Notes: generated by a model not told the origin, from the letters alone. DNA of 64,000 bases from Synechococcus sp. MU1617 (GCF_020514235.1 NZ_VTLB01000002.1:496001-560000); one strand, 5' to 3'. Shown: positions 1-8,194, counted from the first letter of the stretch. Program-made: numbers and translations.

Positions 1-188
1 TTGTTCCACCAGGGAATGAAATTGGTGGGCCCCTGGTAGCCAAGTTCTTTGCGAATTTTCTCGTCTCGACCTAAGGGAGTAATCACATCTTTGTGATTGC
101 AGCTGCTCGATAGCGCAATAGCTGTCGATGTTGATGCTGTCTTTCGGTTGGCGAAAAATATGAATTTCTTCGAGTGATTGATGATCAC
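1..188 (-). CDS. Sulfotransferase-family protein, N-terminal part (runs off the window)
   Basis: An open frame of 62 codons without a stop runs from a GTG at 188 to the window edge; the C-terminal part lies outside. The reading begins V-I-I-N-H-S-K-K-F-I-F-F and has a P-loop-like segment RKTASTSTAIAL in the place where family 2 sulfotransferases carry the PAPS 5'-phosphosulfate loop (KTAGTS type), followed by DVITPLGRDEKIRKELGY, which resembles a stretch I know from cyanobacterial sulfotransferase-like proteins. The GTG is preceded by AGG six bases upstream, and the in-frame stop upstream is the icd stop codon, so the start is well bounded. It lies 21 nt downstream of icd on the same strand and may be cotranscribed. 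A role in sulfating envelope polysaccharide is inference from the family. Confidence 0.75.
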   Translation of the reverse strand, partial: MIINHSKKFIFFANRKTASTSTAIALSSSCNHKDVITPLGRDEKIRKELGYQGPTNFIPWWN

Positions 189-209
189 AGATGACCTGTT
201 GTTGAGTGT

Positions 210-1634
210 TCAGAAACGGGCGATGACTGCTTCGGCGAAACCGCTGCAGCTCACCGGATCCACCTGGGGTTCCATCAATCGCGCTAGGTCGTAGGTGACC
301 TGCTTGTCGGCGATGGCGGCACTGAGACCCTTGGTCACCAGATCAGCAGCCTCCTGCCAGCCGAGGAATTCCAGCATCATCACGCCGCTGAGGATCACCG
401 AACCGGGGTTGATCCGATCGAGGCCGGCGTGTTTCGGGGCGGTGCCGTGGGTGGCTTCGAAGATGGCAGCGTTCTCGCCGATGTTGGCGCCGGGGGCCAT
501 TCCCAGACCGCCCACCATCGCAGCTGCGGCGTCTGAGATGTAGTCGCCGTTGAGGTTGAGCGTGGCGAGGATCGAATACTCCTGGGGGCGGGTCTGGATC
601 TGCTGAAAGATGCTATCGGCGATGCGGTCGTCCACCAGCACCATCTCCTTCCACTTGCCGCCGCCGTGGCTGCGGCCAATGGCATCGAGCACCGCTTGCA
701 CCTCGGCATCGATGTCGGCCTTTTTCTCAGGAGTGAGGCTGTCGTAACCCGGCTCAATCATCCGGCCGTTGTCCTGCACGCTCAGGTTGGGATCCTTCTC
801 GAGGTTGCCGAGGATCCAGCTTTCCCGCTCGGTGATGCACACGTCGCGGAATTCGGTGGTGGCCAGTTCATAGCCCCAGTCACGGAAGGCCCCTTCCGTG
901 AACTTCATGATGTTGCCTTTGTGCACCAGGGTTACGTGACGCTTGTCGCCTTCCAGGCGTAGGGCGTGTTGGATCGCCTTGCGGATGTGGCGCTGGCTGC
1001 CGTGTTTGCTCACGGGTTTGATGCCGATGCCGGATCCTTCGGGGATCTGGCGCTTGCCAAGCTTGCCGTTGGCGGGGATGACCACTTCATTGAGATGCTT
1101 TCGCAGCTCCTGGCCGACGGCGTCATCGGCTTCCCATTCCACCCCCATGTAGATGTCTTCGGTGTTCTCCCGATAGACGATCACGTCCAAATCCTGGGGA
1201 CGCTTGTGGGGGCTTGGGGTGCCCTCGTAGTAACGGCATGGGCGCACGCAGGAATACAGATCAAAGATCTGTCTCAGGGCTACGTTCAGCGATCGGATGC
1301 CGCCGCCCACCGGCGTGGTGAGGGGGCCTTTGATGGCTACGCCGTAGGCGCGGATTGCCTCGAGGGTGTCCTCAGGCAGGTACTGGTAGGTGCCATAGAG
1401 GTCGCAGGCCTCATCGCCGGCGTACACCTTGAACCATTCGATGCTCTTGCTGCCGCCGTAGGCCTTGGCCACGGCCGCATCCAGCACCTTCTGCGTTGCG
1501 GGCCAGATGTCTACACCGGTGCCATCACCTCGGATGAAGGGGATGATCGGGTTGTCGGCCACCACGGGCTGACCGTTCTCGAAGCGAATTGGTGTGCCCT
1601 GGCTGGGGGTGGTGAGCTTCTCGAACTGGGCCAT
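210..1634 (-). CDS. icd: NADP-dependent isocitrate dehydrogenase
   Basis: Oxidative decarboxylation of isocitrate to 2-oxoglutarate with NADP+, in the cytosol. In cyanobacteria this supplies the carbon skeleton for ammonium assimilation and the nitrogen-status signal. The 474-residue length matches cyanobacterial Icd. The nucleotide-site segment IRGDGTG is at residues 34-40, and the substrate-binding stretch RSLNVALRQ is at 114-122, with Ser115, Asn117, Arg121 and Arg131 lining up with the E. coli isocitrate ligands. The sequence [14 protein letters not shown] near residue 335 fits the conserved Asp region that binds metal. The gene is divergent from the glycosyltransferase at 1717. I looked for an NtcA-type GTA-N8-TAC site in the 82-nt gap and saw none. 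Identification is firm. Confidence 0.97.
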   Translation of the reverse strand: MAQFEKLTTPSQGTPIRFENGQPVVADNPIIPFIRGDGTGVDIWPATQKVLDAAVAKAYGGSKSIEWFKVYAGDEACDLYGTYQYLPEDTLEAIRAYGVAIKGPLTTPVGGGIRSLNVALRQIFDLYSCVRPCRYYEGTPSPHKRPQDLDVIVYRENTEDIYMGVEWEADDAVGQELRKHLNEVVIPANGKLGKRQIPEGSGIGIKPVSKHGSQRHIRKAIQHALRLEGDKRHVTLVHKGNIMKFTEGAFRDWGYELATTEFRDVCITERESWILGNLEKDPNLSVQDNGRMIEPGYDSLTPEKKADIDAEVQAVLDAIGRSHGGGKWKEMVLVDDRIADSIFQQIQTRPQEYSILATLNLNGDYISDAAAAMVGGLGMAPGANIGENAAIFEATHGTAPKHAGLDRINPGSVILSGVMMLEFLGWQEAADLVTKGLSAAIADKQVTYDLARLMEPQVDPVSCSGFAEAVIARF

Positions 1635-1692
1635 GTCGGTTGGTCGGGCGTCAGCAGGCTGAGCCTATGACTGAGCCGGGAGACCTACGGTT

Positions 1693-1702
1693 CACTGCAG
1701 TG
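1693..1702. promoter_or_regulatory. Perfect 10-bp palindrome in the icd / glycosyltransferase divergent gap
   Basis: CACTGCAGTG lies in the 82-nt gap (1635-1716) between divergent icd and the GT2 gene. It could be an operator half-shared by both promoters, but a palindrome of this length can occur by chance and no clear -10/-35 pair stands out. Confidence 0.2.
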
Positions 1703-1716
1703 CAGACCTTGCATTA

Positions 1717-2667
1717 ATGGCCAGCGAGCAGGTGTGGGTGGTAGCGGCCTGCTTCAACGAAGCTGAGGTCATCAGCACCTTTATGGAGCGGGTCACGGCC
1801 TTGCAGGAGGTGGACCATTTGCTGCTCATTGATGACGGATCGTCCGATGCCACGGTGGCGGTGATCCGTGCCTGGCAGCAGAGCCATGCCGACCAGGCCG
1901 TCACCCTTTTGGAACTCACCCGCAACTTCGGCAAGGAGGCGGCGATGCTCGCGGGCCTGGACTACGCCAACGGCCGCTGTGCTGCTGCGGTGCTGATTGA
2001 TTCTGATCTGCAACATCCCCCGGAGCGGATTCCGGCGATGGTGCAAGCCTGGCGCAACGGCGCTGAGGTGGTCACCGCGGTGCGGGATGACCGTGATGCC
2101 GAAGGGCTAGTGAAGGTGGCCACGGCCTCCTGGTTCTATCGGGTGTTCAACCGCCTGGTTGATTCGATCCAGCTTCAGGAGGGGGCCGGCGACTTTCGAC
2201 TCTTGAGTGCTCCAGTGGTGGAGGCGGTGACCCAGTTGCGTGAGGCCACCCGCTTCTCGAAAGGGTTGATGCCTTGGACCGGCTACCGCAGTGAGGAGAT
2301 CGCATACAGCCGTGTGGCCAGGGTTGGTGGCACCACCTCCTGGAGCTCCCTCAAGCTCTGGCGCTATGCCTTGGACGGCATCTTTTCGTTCACCGTGAAG
2401 CCCTTGAAAGTCTGGGGTGTGATTGGTGTGCTGATTTCGTTTCTGAGCTTTGTCTATGCCGCCCTGATCGTGTTGCGCACCCTGGTTTTTGGTGTCGACC
2501 TGCCGGGCTACGCCTCATTGATCGTGGCCGTTCTGTTCCTGGGGGGGATCCAGTTGATCGGCATTGGCGTGCTGGGCGAATACATCGGCCGGATCTACAT
2601 CGACGTCAAACGGCGTCCGCACTATTTCGTCCGCGCAGTGCATCAGGGCTCAGAGCTGTTGCGCTAA
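1717..2667 (+). CDS. Polyprenyl-phosphate glycosyltransferase (GT2, GtrB/DPM1-like)
   Basis: Probably transfers a sugar from a nucleotide donor to undecaprenyl phosphate on the cytoplasmic face of the membrane. The 316-residue protein has the GT2 fold at residues 1-215: LLLIDDGSSD near 37, the DxD-type metal motif in DSDLQHPPE near 93, and GDFRLLS near 155, all typical of the GtrB/YkcC/DPM1 group. Two C-terminal membrane segments follow (about 228-250 and 262-285), ending in the family signature GEYIGRIY. The start ATG at 1717 has no strong Shine-Dalgarno. Its last codons fall in a 16-bp sequence repeated at 3870-3885. The convergent gene beyond the insert encodes a GtrA domain, the usual partner of GtrB enzymes, so the two likely act together. 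The sugar cannot be read from the sequence. Confidence 0.9.
   Translation: MASEQVWVVAACFNEAEVISTFMERVTALQEVDHLLLIDDGSSDATVAVIRAWQQSHADQAVTLLELTRNFGKEAAMLAGLDYANGRCAAAVLIDSDLQHPPERIPAMVQAWRNGAEVVTAVRDDRDAEGLVKVATASWFYRVFNRLVDSIQLQEGAGDFRLLSAPVVEAVTQLREATRFSKGLMPWTGYRSEEIAYSRVARVGGTTSWSSLKLWRYALDGIFSFTVKPLKVWGVIGVLISFLSFVYAALIVLRTLVFGVDLPGYASLIVAVLFLGGIQLIGIGVLGEYIGRIYIDVKRRPHYFVRAVHQGSELLR
2650..2665. repeat. Left copy of a 16-bp direct repeat bounding an AT-rich insert
   Basis: TCAGAGCTGTTGCGCT occurs here, at the very end of the GT2 gene (codons S-E-L-L-R), and again at 3870-3885, where it is the 3' end of the convergent GtrA–YdjC gene. Between the two copies lies AT-rich DNA carrying one methyltransferase gene. 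The pattern is that of a target-site duplication or of recombination at a short homology. Confidence 0.85.
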
Positions 2668-3869
2668 AGCCGATTTTTTGGGAGTCAGTTGCGTTGAAAA
2701 ATATTCGGGTATTTTTTTAGGTTAACTTTTTGGATGCAGGCATCATGAAAGTAGAGCAGTAATATCTACAATGAAACCCATTTTGAGGCTATTTATTGCT
2801 TGCGTTACATCATTATTTTCATAGATTTTCGTTGTACTATTTTACTGGGGGGAGCAAATTACAGGTATATTTTTGAGTCTGCCCGCACGTCTTTCGAAAT
2901 CGTTTGAGATGCAAGCTTGTTTCCTTTTGATCCTGCTTTGCTTGAATTCGTAATCCCTCTTTTAATCTTTAGGGAGACTATCGACTCAAAAATTATTAGA
3001 TTTTCTACTGAGGTTCTCACTGTGTCATTGTCTTTTATATAGGACAATCTAGAGCTTGGGTCGTTTAATAGTCTTATGGAGCGAGAGTTTATTCTTTCAA
3101 TGATATCGTTTACTTTGTCGAAAAAGTTTACTCCTGTGCCGTCGCCAAGAAAGTGATCGATATATGCGGTGTGTGTATCTTCTATGATAACAATTCCCTC
3201 GTCGCCGATGGCTCCATTTAGCGCGAAATCTATTGTTTTTGCTTGCGAAAATCCAATGTGACTGCCATCGTCAATAATGATATCAAATTGTCCGCAATTG
3301 TTGATTAGATTTTGCCATACTCTAGGATCGCTTTGGTCTCCAATGAAAACTGAATAATCGTCGCAGCTTAGACGCTTACACTCAGGATTGAGGTCAAGCC
3401 CATAAACCTTAGAGTTTGAGCCTAGGATTTTCTTCCAAGCCTCTAGAGAGCCCCCGTCCATTACACCAATTTCTAGTAATTTTATTGGCTCACCGGTTTC
3501 TTTCTTTTCAGTTAAAAATTTTTCAAGGGCAGACGCATATGATAGATAGTAGCTGTCGTACTTCCCGGTTTTTCTGCTTGAAGATGTAAATGATTCTTCG
3601 ATTAGCTGGTGGAGCGAAGGCATGTGTCGCGGGGAGCTGTGGTGAGATATTGATCCATTTTACTACTTTAGCAAGAATATCAGTATTGTCCCTGTCCCTG
3701 TCCCTAATCTCTTGCTCAATCGCGCGAATATTTATCTATGCAAATGATTCACATATTTTTGTTTCGAATTGGTTTTCAATCATTTTGGAAAGATCTGTGG
3801 ATGCCTTCGTTTTTGTGAATTTATGCGCTTTTAAGATTTTCTGTCGGAGTTTGGGGCTGGATGCAGCTT
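2666..3869. mobile_element. AT-rich 1.2-kb inserted segment carrying a methyltransferase gene
   Basis: This stretch is visibly AT-rich compared with both neighbours and is bounded by exact 16-bp direct repeats. Removing it with one repeat copy leaves two convergent genes that overlap at their 3' ends, each still ending correctly: the GT2 gene would read S-E-L-L-R-stop through TGA, and the other gene reads Q-Q-L-stop. No transposase, integrase or terminal inverted repeat is visible, so the agent of insertion is unknown. Besides the gene at 2859-3623, the flanks 2668-2858 and 3624-3869 hold no convincing ORF; a threefold TGTCCC tandem lies near 3687-3704. Confidence 0.6.
2859..3623 (-). CDS. 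Class I SAM-dependent methyltransferase
   Basis: A 254-residue protein with the Rossmann methyltransferase core: KLLEIGVMDGGSLEAW near residues 48-63 is motif I (SAM-binding glycine loop), VYGLDLNPECKRL near 73 carries the acidic residue at the end of strand 2, and FDIIIDDGSH near 114 with the later VIIEDTHTAY resembles the metal-linked DDGSH...EDxH pattern of the CmcI / sugar O-methyltransferase group. The substrate is probably a sugar on an envelope glycan, an inference from the glycan neighbourhood. The ATG at 3623 lacks a clear ribosome-binding site. Base composition is much more AT-rich than the adjacent genes, and the gene sits between direct repeats, so recent acquisition is likely. 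Confidence 0.75.
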   Translation of the reverse strand: MPSLHQLIEESFTSSSRKTGKYDSYYLSYASALEKFLTEKKETGEPIKLLEIGVMDGGSLEAWKKILGSNSKVYGLDLNPECKRLSCDDYSVFIGDQSDPRVWQNLINNCGQFDIIIDDGSHIGFSQAKTIDFALNGAIGDEGIVIIEDTHTAYIDHFLGDGTGVNFFDKVNDIIERINSRSIRLLNDPSSRLSYIKDNDTVRTSVENLIIFESIVSLKIKRGITNSSKAGSKGNKLASQTISKDVRADSKIYL

Positions 3870-3885
3870 TCAGAGCTGTTGCGCT
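3870..3885. repeat. Right copy of the 16-bp direct repeat
   Basis: Same 16 bases as 2650-2665, in the same orientation. Read on the minus strand it supplies the last codons and TGA stop of the GtrA–YdjC gene. It marks the right boundary of the AT-rich insert. Confidence 0.85.
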
Positions 3886-5084
3886 GACGTCCACTCCTTT
3901 TGACGGTTGGTTGAATTGAAAAAGGCCACAGACTGCTGAAACGCCTCCTGATCCATGCCTGATACGGCATCAGGGAGGGCTGGGTGGATCAGAACAACCG
4001 GCTGTGAAGCACGGTCGACATTGATTGAGCTGTAGGCCGTTTCCCAGCTGCGGCGAAACGCTGTTCCGAACATCCATCCGCTGAACAACACCCCGGCGAA
4101 GTGCTGGTTGGTTTCAAGGCCAGCCCGGCGCAGACGGTGGATCGCTAGCCCGCTCAGCAGCTGCAGAACCAGCCACTTGATCAGGCCGCCTGTCTGCAGG
4201 CTGCGCCACCAAAGCCTGAGCGATAGACCTTCCGGCAAGGGTTCCCGCGTCGTGCGCACCCAGGTGATCGATTCGGAAGGGGCCAGATCCAGCACGACAT
4301 CCAGCACCAGGGGCACAAGGTGGATGTGCTGGTGGCCATCGAGGCGGATCTGGCTCAGGCCTGTGAGTTGGCGGTAGCGGCTGATCTGCTGCTGCAGAAC
4401 CATGCGCAGCTGGGGGGCGATGCGTCGGCGCTGCCAGGGCAGGAGCGAAGCCAGCAGCAAGGTGCCGAATCCGCTCGGCAGATCTGGGCATTTGGCCAGA
4501 CGATGCCCTTCGGTGAGGCAGAGATGAAGGGTGAGCGGTGGTGGATCGGCAAGGTCGCGCCAGGCCTCTATGGCATCGGCCGCACTGGGACCATGCACCA
4601 GAAGACTGGCCCCCTGAAGCCGTCCGCTTTGGGCGAGATCGATGATGGCCGCATCCACCCCCTCCGCTAGGCCGAGGTCGTCGGCGTGGAGCAGTGGGGG
4701 TTGGCCGTTTTGTTGCTGACGGGCCTTGGCACTGAAGCGGGCCGCTCGGCTCCAGATCAGGGCATTCAGCAGCGTGGGTGTGAACACCAGCACCAGGGTC
4801 GGGGCCTGGAGCAGCGGCAGCAGGGCGCACACACTGATATTGACCACGTACTGCAGCAGCAGCCAGCGCCGGGCGAACTGGCGGCCTCCGGTCTCTTCAC
4901 GGAAGGTCAGCAGGGCATGGCCGACATAGCCCGCCACCGATGCGGCCAGGAAGGCGATGGGGTTGGCCAGGCTCAGGCTCATCCACTGGCCCAGCAGCAG
5001 CAGCACGCCGATGTGAACGGCCGCGGCGCTGACCCCCACCAGGCCATACCGCATCAACCGATTCAGCACAGGCGTCATCCGCAT
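3870..5084 (-). CDS. GtrA-type flippase fused to a YdjC-type carbohydrate deacetylase
   Basis: The 404-residue protein has two recognisable parts. Residues 1-120 form a GtrA domain: four hydrophobic helices (about 13-33, 38-60, 74-92, 95-112) with the family look RYGLVGVSAAAVHIG and GYVGHALLTF; GtrA proteins are thought to flip polyprenyl-phosphate sugars across the inner membrane. Residues 130-390 are a YdjC/ChbG-type deacetylase with metal-ligand motifs HADDLG at 133-138, the LTLHL histidine near 187, and LDGHQHIH at 248-255. YdjC-family NaxD of Francisella deacetylates undecaprenyl-phosphate GalNAc, so the fusion plausibly couples flipping with deacetylation of a lipid-linked sugar. It overlaps the MTA nucleosidase gene upstream by 10 nt. 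Which side of the membrane the deacetylase faces is not known. Confidence 0.85.
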   Translation of the reverse strand: MRMTPVLNRLMRYGLVGVSAAAVHIGVLLLLGQWMSLSLANPIAFLAASVAGYVGHALLTFREETGGRQFARRWLLLQYVVNISVCALLPLLQAPTLVLVFTPTLLNALIWSRAARFSAKARQQQNGQPPLLHADDLGLAEGVDAAIIDLAQSGRLQGASLLVHGPSAADAIEAWRDLADPPPLTLHLCLTEGHRLAKCPDLPSGFGTLLLASLLPWQRRRIAPQLRMVLQQQISRYRQLTGLSQIRLDGHQHIHLVPLVLDVVLDLAPSESITWVRTTREPLPEGLSLRLWWRSLQTGGLIKWLVLQLLSGLAIHRLRRAGLETNQHFAGVLFSGWMFGTAFRRSWETAYSSINVDRASQPVVLIHPALPDAVSGMDQEAFQQSVAFFNSTNRQKEWTSAQQL

Positions 5085-5836
5085 TGTGGGGGCGTGGGCG
5101 CGTCACCGCAGCGCTTCAGCAGGGCCTCAATCAGCCGCCAGGCCTGTTGTTCGTAGCGCTTGACGAAGTCTTCGAAGCTCTGGGCGGCTGCTTCATCGGC
5201 ACCATCGGAGATCACCCGCAGCACCAACCAGGGGACGCCCTCCTGTTCGGCCACCTGCGCGACGGCCGCACCTTCCATTTCAACGGCCCGCAGATCCGGA
5301 ATGGCATCCCGCAGTTTCTGCAGCACCGCTGGATCGCCGATGAAGCGATCCCCTGTGGCGATCAGCCCACTGCTTGGCTGTGCGAAACCGTCCAGGTCGC
5401 CCGCGTCGTGGGCCTCCAGCAGAGCGCTCTTGGCCCAGTGGAACCAAGCCGGCTGTGGTTGGAGCCGGTCCTTGTTCAGCGCTGGCAGCGTGAACCTTGG
5501 GAACAGGGGCCGGGCATCCATGTCGTGCTGCACCACGGCATCGGCCAACACCACATCCCACTGACGCAGAGCAGGATCGGCAGCGCCGGCAACACCGGTA
5601 AACACCAGCAAATCGATGCTGGGATCGCTGGCGAGCAGGCGTGTTGCCGCCCGCGCCGCGCTGACTTTGCCCCAACCGCTCCAGGCCAAGCTGAGGCGCA
5701 CCGTGTCGCTCCACGATCCCCTGTGGATTGCGAGGTCTCCGTGGTTGCTGCAGCTCAGATCCTTCAGGTGGCTGAGATCCGAGCCGATCTCCTCCGGCAT
5801 GGCGCCCAGCAGGCCGAGGTGCAGCGGTTGCGTCAT
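5075..5836 (-). CDS. 5'-methylthioadenosine / S-adenosylhomocysteine nucleosidase-like protein
   Basis: Cytosolic hydrolase expected to remove adenine from MTA or SAH, feeding methionine and quorum-compound recycling. The open frame extends upstream to 5959, but the ATG at 5836 gives a 253-residue protein that starts M-T-Q-P-L and places the family N-terminus LGLLGAMPEE correctly; Glu16 aligns with the catalytic Glu12 of E. coli MTAN. FTGVAGA near 80, the VEMEGAA segment near 193 and the RVISDGAD segment near 213 (catalytic Asp) complete the purine nucleosidase signature. It overlaps the GtrA–YdjC start by 10 nt on the same strand, so the two are probably cotranscribed. It is divergent from the ORF at 5914. 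Substrate preference within the family is not proven. Confidence 0.85.
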   Translation of the reverse strand: MTQPLHLGLLGAMPEEIGSDLSHLKDLSCSNHGDLAIHRGSWSDTVRLSLAWSGWGKVSAARAATRLLASDPSIDLLVFTGVAGAADPALRQWDVVLADAVVQHDMDARPLFPRFTLPALNKDRLQPQPAWFHWAKSALLEAHDAGDLDGFAQPSSGLIATGDRFIGDPAVLQKLRDAIPDLRAVEMEGAAVAQVAEQEGVPWLVLRVISDGADEAAAQSFEDFVKRYEQQAWRLIEALLKRCGDAPTPPQCG

Positions 5837-5902
5837 GGTTTCGTAAACCTCGGGCAACCGTAACGGCGACCTCTTGCTTCTCCCTGCACACTGTGCGGAA
5901 TC

Positions 5903-5908
5903 AGGAGG
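5903..5908 (+). promoter_or_regulatory. Strong Shine-Dalgarno AGGAGG deciding the start at 5914
   Basis: A full AGGAGG lies five bases before GTG 5914. Many genes here have no evident Shine-Dalgarno, so this settles the start over the upstream GTG at 5893. Confidence 0.7.
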
Positions 5909-5913
5909 TTGCA

Positions 5914-6357
5914 GTGAACGCGGGCGAGTCGGTACATAGCGTTGCCCGGATGCGAGCACTGGCTTCCACGATCACCCTTGTTCGCCGTCAGTTTCCGGCT
6001 GCGCAGGCCAACCTCAGCCCCTGGCGGGACGACCCGCAGACCCGACAGTGGAGTGAAACGGAATCACTCGACCTTGCCTTTCACTTCCCTGGCTGGAGTC
6101 CGCGATTGGAATGCCGCAGTTTGCTGATGCAATTGCGGATTTGCGCGGAGCGCGGTGATGACCAGCTGCGCCTGCTGGGGGTGTTGATGCGGGGCATGAC
6201 CTACGACGGTGAACGCTGGCGTCTCGCCACGGTCGGTGAATGGTTACCGGAAGGCCCCCACCTGCCCCAGCAGCATCAGGTGAAGCAGCTTCAGCAGATC
6301 TGTCGCGAGCTGTTCGAACTGTTTGATCGGAATGCTTCGTCCGATACAGCGGCGTAA
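5914..6357 (+). CDS. Hypothetical protein (147 aa)
   Basis: No family was recognised. The protein is soluble, without signal peptide or membrane segment. It has a basic N-terminal third, a middle section rich in Trp and acidic residues (WRDDPQTRQWSETESLDLAF), a short EWLPEGPHLP segment, and a C-terminal helix rich in Gln and Leu (QQHQVKQLQQICRELFELF). The start is set by the AGGAGG five bases upstream of GTG 5914. It lies head-to-head with the MTA nucleosidase and 75 nt before heme oxygenase. Codon use matches the core genome, so it is likely a lineage-conserved gene rather than a shadow. Confidence 0.65.
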   Translation: MNAGESVHSVARMRALASTITLVRRQFPAAQANLSPWRDDPQTRQWSETESLDLAFHFPGWSPRLECRSLLMQLRICAERGDDQLRLLGVLMRGMTYDGERWRLATVGEWLPEGPHLPQQHQVKQLQQICRELFELFDRNASSDTAA

Positions 6358-6432
6358 CCCTTCGCAACGCTCGTGGCCACCCTGACGTGGACTGCTTATA
6401 GGGTCCTCCTATCGGTCCAATCACAAGCATTC

Positions 6433-7146
6433 ATGTCCGTTGCACTGGCTGCCCAGATTCGTGAAGGCACGAAAAAGTCGCACACCATGGCCGAGAACAC
6501 CGGCTTTGTGAGCTGCTTCCTGAAGGGTGTCGTCGACAAATCCAGCTATCGCAAGCTTGTTGCAGACCTCTACTTCGTCTACGAGGCGATGGAAGAAGAG
6601 ATCGACAAGTTGGGTGATCATCCGATTGTCGGACCGATTGGCAAGAAAGAGCTCAATCGTCGTGAATCTCTCGAGCAAGACCTCACCTATTACTTCGGTG
6701 CGGGTTGGAAAGAGCAGATTCAACCGTCTCCGTCCGCAGCGGCTTACGTTGAACGGATTCATGCCGTAGCGAAGGAGTCCCCTGAGCTCTTGGTTGGCCA
6801 TCACTACACCCGTTATCTCGGTGATCTCTCTGGTGGTCAGATCCTCAAAAACATCGCTCAGAAAGCGATGAATATGGATGGTGACGACGGTCTTCGTTTC
6901 TACGTCTTCGATGACATCGCCGATGAGAAGGCGTTCAAGACCAACTACCGCGCTGCGATGGATAGTCTTCCGATCGATCAGGCCACAGCCGACCGCATCG
7001 TCGAAGAAGCCAATCATGCTTTCCACCTGAACATGAACATGTTCAAGGAACTGGAAGGCAATCTTGTTGCAGCCATTGGCAAAGTGCTGTTTGGTTTCCT
7101 CACCCGCCGACAGCGGGCAGGCAGTACCGAGGCTGCAGCCGCTTGA
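6433..7146 (+). CDS. ho1: Heme oxygenase (biliverdin-forming)
   Basis: Opens heme to biliverdin IXalpha, CO and iron using ferredoxin; biliverdin is the precursor of phycobilins for the phycobilisome. The 237-residue length fits cyanobacterial HO-1. The proximal histidine is His17 in GTKKSHTMAENTGF, and the distal-helix glycine segment YLGDLSGGQIL is near residue 130. The frame opens earlier at 6373, but only the ATG at 6433 gives the usual M-S-V-A-L-A N-terminus. The 75-nt upstream gap has a possible -10 TTATAG around 6397-6402, with no convincing -35. The next glycosyltransferase starts 10 nt downstream, so a shared transcript is possible although the functions differ. Confidence 0.95.
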   Translation: MSVALAAQIREGTKKSHTMAENTGFVSCFLKGVVDKSSYRKLVADLYFVYEAMEEEIDKLGDHPIVGPIGKKELNRRESLEQDLTYYFGAGWKEQIQPSPSAAAYVERIHAVAKESPELLVGHHYTRYLGDLSGGQILKNIAQKAMNMDGDDGLRFYVFDDIADEKAFKTNYRAAMDSLPIDQATADRIVEEANHAFHLNMNMFKELEGNLVAAIGKVLFGFLTRRQRAGSTEAAAA

Positions 7147-7156
7147 GTTTTCACTG

Positions 7157-8194
7157 GTGCCCACCCAACTGATTCGTTTTCTGGTCCCAGGGATCAGCCG
7201 TCGCTTTCGTTGTGGTGGGCTCAGCGTCGAACAGCAGACCGCTCGATTGGTGGCGAATCTGTGCTCAACAGAACTGGTCACCTATCGCGAACGTTCCGTC
7301 GATCATCCGTACTTGGACGACTGCCTTCGCCAAGAGCCTCCCAGTGCACAGGTCCTTTGGGTGGTGAGTTGGGGCTTTGACGTTCCTGGCTTGATCAGGC
7401 GCTTGAATGGCCGCCGGGTGGTGTATCACGCCCACAGCAGTCAGTACGGATTTGGCTTGCCGCCAGGGGTTCCTGTGATGGCTGTCAGCCGCAACACCTT
7501 GGGCTATTGGGGGAACAAGGCTCCCCGCAATCCCCTGTTCCTAGTTCCGAATGCCCTGGACCAGGCCTGGCTCAACCGTGGCGACCGTTCGGCCCGTCAT
7601 CGTCGACCGATCGATGTGCTGGTGCAGGCCCGCAAGAGCAGTCCCTATGTGCTGAAGCAACTGGTGCCGGCGTTGCGGCAGGCGGGTCTTGAGGTGGAGG
7701 TGCAGACAGGCTGGGTGGATGACTTGGTGGATCTGTTCAACCGCTCCACGGTGTACCTCTACGACTCAGCGGAGTATTGGCGCGGCCGCGGCGTGACTGA
7801 GGGTTTTGGGTTGCCGCCGCTAGAGGCATTGGCCTGCGGCTGCGTTGTGTTCAGCAGCCTGAATCATGCTTTGGCCGACTACGGCGACCCCGGTCAGACC
7901 GTGCATCAGATCGGTTGTGGCCGACTGCGTTTCGACCTTGAACGGATCAAGGCTGCTGTTGCTTCGCCGCAGCGTTGGCGCCCCGCGGACGATCGCTTGG
8001 AGGCTCTTCTTCAGGAGTGTTCAGAAACTGCGCTGTTGGACCGCTGGCGTAACGCCTTCGCTCAACTGGATGCCCTTGAGGATGCATCGGGACCACCGCT
8101 GAACAGCCCTCCCACGTGGCGGTTGCAACTGCAGCAACTGCTCGCTCGGCTGCAGCGAGTGGTCAATCGGTTGCCCGGCTGGCCTTCCCGCTAG
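7157..8194 (+). CDS. Glycosyltransferase family 1/4-like
   Basis: A GT-B type sugar transferase of about 345 residues, probably acting on an envelope polysaccharide. The frame is open from 7064 inside heme oxygenase, but the first sensible start after the ho1 stop is GTG 7157, giving V-P-T-Q-L-I-R-F-L-V-P-G. The C-terminal half has the donor-site pattern EGFGLPPLEALACGCVVFSS, typical of family 4 enzymes, followed by a weak acidic loop. The N-terminal acceptor domain is short. It opens the co-directional glycan cassette that runs to 16831; the gap to the ABC exporter gene is 66 nt. Sugar and acceptor are unknown. Confidence 0.8.
   Translation: MPTQLIRFLVPGISRRFRCGGLSVEQQTARLVANLCSTELVTYRERSVDHPYLDDCLRQEPPSAQVLWVVSWGFDVPGLIRRLNGRRVVYHAHSSQYGFGLPPGVPVMAVSRNTLGYWGNKAPRNPLFLVPNALDQAWLNRGDRSARHRRPIDVLVQARKSSPYVLKQLVPALRQAGLEVEVQTGWVDDLVDLFNRSTVYLYDSAEYWRGRGVTEGFGLPPLEALACGCVVFSSLNHALADYGDPGQTVHQIGCGRLRFDLERIKAAVASPQRWRPADDRLEALLQECSETALLDRWRNAFAQLDALEDASGPPLNSPPTWRLQLQQLLARLQRVVNRLPGWPSR

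Noticed and set aside
5084-5863. 259-codon open frame on the plus strand
   Set aside because: Antisense to the MTA/SAH nucleosidase, whose catalytic residues are all present.
5893-5913. GTG start upstream for the 147-residue hypothetical protein
   Set aside because: A perfect AGGAGG is placed for the GTG at 5914 and would lie inside the longer version.
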